A stretch of 64,000 nucleotides of DNA from Sphingomonas sp. Ant H11 (GTDB taxonomy: Bacteria; Pseudomonadota; Alphaproteobacteria; Sphingomonadales; Sphingomonadaceae), in NCBI RefSeq assembly GCF_000797515.1, contig NZ_JSBN01000015.1, positions 1-64,000 of the forward strand. Direction: 5' to 3'. The position numbers and the translations under genes were made by a program. This document shows positions 60,811 through 64,000 of the stretch, in pieces (position 1 is the stretch's first letter; the number at the start of each line of letters is the position of its first letter). The notes below the pieces were generated by a model. It had not been told where the DNA came from. It saw only the letters and a program-made list of their open reading frames with translations, and did not search any database.

Positions 60811-60839
60811 ACCACGAACCTAAGCCCCGTTCGCCCGCA

Positions 60840-60894
60840 TTAACGAACGTTAAGGTTGGGTGAAAATGCGCGGGAAAGGTTAAAAAAGAGTTAA
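60840..60894 (-). promoter_or_regulatory. CtrA-type box and palindrome upstream of the small gene
   Basis: TTAACG-AA-CGTTAA at 60840-60853 is a palindrome; TTAA-N7-TTAA at 60880-60894 matches the CtrA consensus. Both lie between the small leftward gene (start 60810) and the DsbD gene. The same consensus is present upstream of ctrA in this window. Confidence 0.55.
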
Positions 60895-60976
60895 CTGAGC
60901 ACGACACCTGCAACCCCACATCCACAAAACAATAAATACGATATAGTAATGCAAATCATCGTGCTGGATGATAGGC

Positions 60977-60994
60977 AAAAAACGACCATGGTCG
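60977..60994 (-). terminator. Short terminator-like palindrome with T-tract after dsbD
   Basis: Reading leftward, CGACCATGGTCG is followed by TTTTTT (60977-60982). The stem is short (about five base pairs), but the position, 18 bases after the dsbD stop, fits a Rho-independent terminator. Confidence 0.5.
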
Positions 60995-61011
60995 CCGTAC
61001 TTTATATCGCA

Positions 61012-63078
61012 CTATTTCGTCGGTAGACTGGCAAGCAGAGCAGAGGATAAAACTTGCGGCAGCACCTGTGGCTGGCCCGTTCCAGGACCATAATAAAGAT
61101 ATAGCGGCACGCCCGCCCGGTTATGCGCTTCGATAAAGCGCCCCATCACCGGATCACCGTTGGTCCAATCTCCAATGAGCACCGCAACATTGTGCGCAGC
61201 GAAAGCGGCACGGGTAGTGTCGGTTTCAATTGCCGCTTTTTCATTGACCTTGCACGTGAGGCACCAGTCAGCGGTGAAGTAAACGAAAACAGGCCGCCCG
61301 GCCTTGCGCAAGCTCTCCAGCCGGGCCTCGCTAAACGGCTCCGCACCCCCCGGCTGCGCCGCAGCGGTGTCGGCCCGGTCCGGATGGCGTCCGTTGACAG
61401 ACCAGGCACCCACGATAGCGACGCCGAGCAGGAGCAGTGTCATCACGACACCAAAGCCCAGCCCCGCGCGCTGCCGTTGCCCCGCCACCCACAACACGAT
61501 CGCGAGAGCGAGCGTCAACACGAGTCCCAGAGCAAGGGCATCGACCCCGGCCTCTTTGCCCAATACCCAAGCCAGTGCGATGGCGGTGAGCCACATCGGC
61601 ACCGACAGGATGCGCCGGAAGGTCTCCATCCACATCCCCGGCTTGGGCAAGCGCTTGCGCAGCGCAGGCACGAAACCGAGCGCGAGAAACGGCAAGGCCA
61701 GCCCGAGCCCAAGCCCGGCGAACACCGCCAAAGCGGCCGGCCATGGCAGAACCAGCGCCGCGCCCAATGCTGCGCCCATAAAGGGTCCGGTACAGGGCGT
61801 CGCAATGAAGGCAGCCAGCGCGCCAGTGGCGAAGGCACCGCCTGCCCCACCGCTGCGGTTGACGAACGCTGGGGTGGGAATTTCGAACAAACCGCCCAAG
61901 TTGAGCGACAACGCCACGGTCAGCAGCAGGAGCAGCACGATCGCGCGCGGATCCTGCAACTGGAACGCCCAGCCCACCGCTGTACCGCCTGCGCGCAAGG
62001 CCAGAATCGCCGCGCCCAAACCAACGCAGACTGCAACCACGCCGCCGGTATAGGCCAAGGCTTCATGCCGTGCCGCGCGCTCGTCGAGATGACCCCGCGC
62101 CAGGCTCAGCGCCTTGAGGCTCAGGATCGGAAAGACGCACGGCATGATGTTGAGGATCAAGCCGCCCAACATTGCCCCGGCAAAGGCAATCGCCGTCGCC
62201 AGCCACACATTGTCCCTCGACGCGGACGCCATCGAGGCAACCGATGCAACGTTGCCCGCCGCTGCCGTGACCAAGAGCCCCTGTTGCGCACCGATCTGCA
62301 ACACGCCCTTTAGCGACGCTGCGCCCGCGCCAGCGGCCGCCTTGGTTTCCACCACCAGCCGGTCGCCATCCCGCACCACGCTCTGCGGCTTGGCATAGTC
62401 AATCATCCCGGGCGTAATCGGGTAAAAATAGGCGTCCTTCGCTACCGCCGCTCCCGCCGGATACGGGATCGCGATGCGAATGGTGCCCCCGGCAATCTGA
62501 AAAACACTTTTCGCATCGAGCGGCCGCGGGACGGCGCGGTGCCACGCATCGAACTGCGCCTGCGCTTGCGCGGAGATCACCCCGTCGCCAACGGTTAGTG
62601 CAATCGCCAAATCCGCCGTCTCGGGGACGCATACCGTCGCCGAGCACACCAGATAATTGACATGCAGCTTCACCGGCAGGGCCGTCCCCTGCGCCAGTCC
62701 TGCAGGCACGCTGAGCGTGACCAGCGGGGCATAGGGTTTGTCGAACACGTAGTTCATCAAATCGGCCACCACGAGCCGTCCGGGCACGGGATAGCTCGGG
62801 TCGCTGACGGTCACGCCCTTGGGCAAGGACCAGTCCAATTTGGCAGGGAAGCCCGCGTCGCCGGGATTTTCCCAATAGCCGTGCCAGCCTGGTTGCGGGA
62901 CCGTGGCCAAAGCGAGCGTCACGTTGGACCCGGCGGCCGGATGCTCGGTCTCAGCCACCAGCGTCATCGTGAGATGCCGCCCCCCCAAGCCCGCATCGGG
63001 GGCTGCGGGCTCGGCTTGCGCCGCGCTCAACCCCAACACCGCCACCACCGTCACCATCGCGTAATGAAACCAGCGCAT
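61012..63078 (-). CDS. dsbD: Thiol:disulfide interchange protein DsbD (ScsB-like)
   Basis: Moves electrons from cytoplasmic thioredoxin across the inner membrane to periplasmic partners. The 688-residue protein has a signal peptide (MRWFHYAMVTVVAVLGLSAAQA), an N-terminal immunoglobulin-like domain (NYLVCSATVCVPE with two Cys), a membrane domain with LNIMPCVFPILSLKAL and FIATPCTGPFMGAALGAAL holding the redox cysteines, and a C-terminal thioredoxin-like domain with FTADWCLTCKVNE. The ATG at 63078 has AAGGA six bases upstream. Confidence 0.93.
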   Translation of the reverse strand: MRWFHYAMVTVVAVLGLSAAQAEPAAPDAGLGGRHLTMTLVAETEHPAAGSNVTLALATVPQPGWHGYWENPGDAGFPAKLDWSLPKGVTVSDPSYPVPGRLVVADLMNYVFDKPYAPLVTLSVPAGLAQGTALPVKLHVNYLVCSATVCVPETADLAIALTVGDGVISAQAQAQFDAWHRAVPRPLDAKSVFQIAGGTIRIAIPYPAGAAVAKDAYFYPITPGMIDYAKPQSVVRDGDRLVVETKAAAGAGAASLKGVLQIGAQQGLLVTAAAGNVASVASMASASRDNVWLATAIAFAGAMLGGLILNIMPCVFPILSLKALSLARGHLDERAARHEALAYTGGVVAVCVGLGAAILALRAGGTAVGWAFQLQDPRAIVLLLLLTVALSLNLGGLFEIPTPAFVNRSGGAGGAFATGALAAFIATPCTGPFMGAALGAALVLPWPAALAVFAGLGLGLALPFLALGFVPALRKRLPKPGMWMETFRRILSVPMWLTAIALAWVLGKEAGVDALALGLVLTLALAIVLWVAGQRQRAGLGFGVVMTLLLLGVAIVGAWSVNGRHPDRADTAAAQPGGAEPFSEARLESLRKAGRPVFVYFTADWCLTCKVNEKAAIETDTTRAAFAAHNVAVLIGDWTNGDPVMGRFIEAHNRAGVPLYLYYGPGTGQPQVLPQVLSSALLASLPTK

Positions 63079-63154
63079 CGACCATCCTTGTAGCTCGCGC
63101 GCACCAAGGCCATAGCAGCGCGCGCGGTCAAGCCTGTCGATAGCGGAGATTATC

Positions 63155-64000
63155 ATGAAACGGTTCGTATCAAGTCTTGCCCTGTCGATAGCGCTGCTTA
63201 GCGCACCAGTCGCGGCCAAGGACGCACCGCCAGCACCACGGACCGCCAATGCTGCCCCGCCCAAGCTGATCGTCGTGATCTCGGTCGACCAATTTTCCGC
63301 CGACCTGTTCGGGGAATATCGCAAATCCTTCACCGGCGCTTCGCCCGGCTGCAGCAGGGTGGCGTGTTCCCGAGCGGGTATCAAAGCCACGCCGCAACCG
63401 AAACCTGTCCCGGCCATTCGACGATCCTCACCGGTTTCCGCCCCGAACATACCGGCATCATCGCCAATAACTGGACCGACCTTTCGGTCGCCCGCGCCGA
63501 CAAGCAAGTGTATTGCGCCGAAGACGAGACGGTGCCCGGTTCGACCTCGGCCAATTATACCGTGTCCGACAAGCATTTGCTCGTCCCCACGCTTGGCGAG
63601 CGGATGAAGGCGGCCAATCCTGCGGTGCGTGTCGTGTCGGTCGCGGGCAAGGATCGCGCGGCAGTGATGATGGGCGGCCATACTGTCGATGAGCTGTGGT
63701 GGTGGAACGGAAAGGCTTTTGTCAGCTATGCCGGTCGCGCCACTCCCGCAGTTGTCGTCCGCGCCAATGAAGCGACCGCTGCCAATATCGCCCAGCCACA
63801 GGCCGCGCTGGAGGTCCCGGAGGTGTGCAAGGCACACGACCGCGCAGTGCCCGTTGGTGCAGGCAAAACCGTAGGGGCGGGGCATTTCGAGCGGGCCGCA
63901 GGCAGCGCCGGTGCCTTCCGTGCGTCCCCCGCCTTTGACGGTGCGATCGTCGCGCTCGCAGCGGGCCTGGTGCAGGATATGAAGCTCGGCCAGGGCCCGA
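63155..64000 (+). CDS. Alkaline phosphatase family protein (PafA/NPP-like), 3' end outside window (one frameshift)
   Basis: Exported phosphatase. A signal peptide (MKRFVSSLALSIALLSAPVAA) is followed by LIVVISVDQFSADLFGEYR, the metal-binding Asp motif of the alkaline phosphatase superfamily. One missing base near 63335-63339 breaks the frame; restored, it reads GGVFPSGYQSHAATETCPGHSTILTG, where Thr/Ser and His in ATETCPGHST mark the nucleophile region, then GIIANNW and on to the right edge. Similar enzymes are the Ca-dependent PafA phosphatases. The C-terminal half is not visible. Confidence 0.85.

Noticed and set aside
1..64000. CRISPR arrays, insertion sequences, prophage or integrated elements
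   Set aside because: No regularly spaced repeats, transposase or integrase other than XerD, phage structural genes, or att-like duplications at the two tRNA genes were seen.

Overview
The window is about 64 kb of GC-rich chromosome from an alphaproteobacterium, most likely a sphingomonad (Sphingomonas or a close relative). The evidence is a CtrA-type master regulator with its own TTAA-N7-TTAA box, a PopZ-like polar organiser, a PadR regulator, TonB-dependent uptake, alphaproteobacterial-type accA, xerD, aroK, aroB, radA and rarA genes, and gene order of the kind seen in sphingomonads. No rRNA, CRISPR array, insertion sequence, prophage or plasmid origin is visible. There are two tRNA genes (Cys-GCA and Thr-UGU). 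Most of the window looks like core genome.

Layout. 1-7.3 kb: a GH10 xylanase cut by the left edge, a DUF1223/AraC pair, and a very large AAA-ATPase/GAF/histidine-kinase fusion. 7.4-11.4 kb: cysE translationally coupled to a class I amidotransferase, an FAD/NAD-binding protein, and a degenerate alpha/beta hydrolase. 11.5-16.7 kb: an exported S9 peptidase, then a leftward pcm-like/tolC-like/popZ cluster and tRNA-Cys. 16.8-21.4 kb: a Met/His-rich DUF2946 protein, a TonB receptor and a PepSY protein (probable metal uptake), plus a MutT-like gene. 21.5-22.0 kb: two isolated Flp pilins. 22.1-27.9 kb: accA, xerD and a large exported unknown, then divergent aroK-aroB and a DUF2256 protein. 27.9-34.3 kb: mostly leftward genes (MFS transporter, two small conserved proteins, CPA2 antiporter, IscU-like scaffold, CvpA, RadA). 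34.5-40.4 kb: an NlpC/P60 remnant, GST, glycosyltransferase, DUF2218, PadR, rarA, a YjbR-like gene, DUF429 and tRNA-Thr. 40.6-46.3 kb: a complete tripartite RND efflux operon. 46.4-50.3 kb: pseudouridine synthase, VanY-like peptidase, WrbA, and a pirin/LysR divergent pair. 50.5-52.0 kb: ctrA and an HEPN-like unknown. 52.5-56.5 kb: amidohydrolase, ilvA and bpt. 56.6-59.8 kb: an ATP-grasp / alpha-E / transglutaminase-like operon. 60.0-64 kb: a GAF-only protein, a small protein with a CtrA box, DsbD, and an alkaline-phosphatase-family gene cut by the right edge.

The dominant technical feature is a set of about 20 single-base frameshifts, mostly in short homopolymers or GC runs, that split otherwise normal genes, including essential or near-essential ones such as aroB and xerD. 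Restoring one base at each site gives proteins of normal family length (for example 365 aa for AroB, 1047 aa for the RND pump, 200 aa for WrbA). I therefore read them as assembly errors rather than gene decay and give the coordinates of each whole gene. A shorter list shows real sequence oddities: a transglutaminase-like protein without its cysteine, an alpha/beta hydrolase without its nucleophile, and an NlpC/P60 fragment.

The best candidates for undescribed biology are the ATP-grasp/alpha-E/transglutaminase-like operon, the small gene at 60514-60810 under a probable CtrA box, and the orphan ATPase-kinase fusion.
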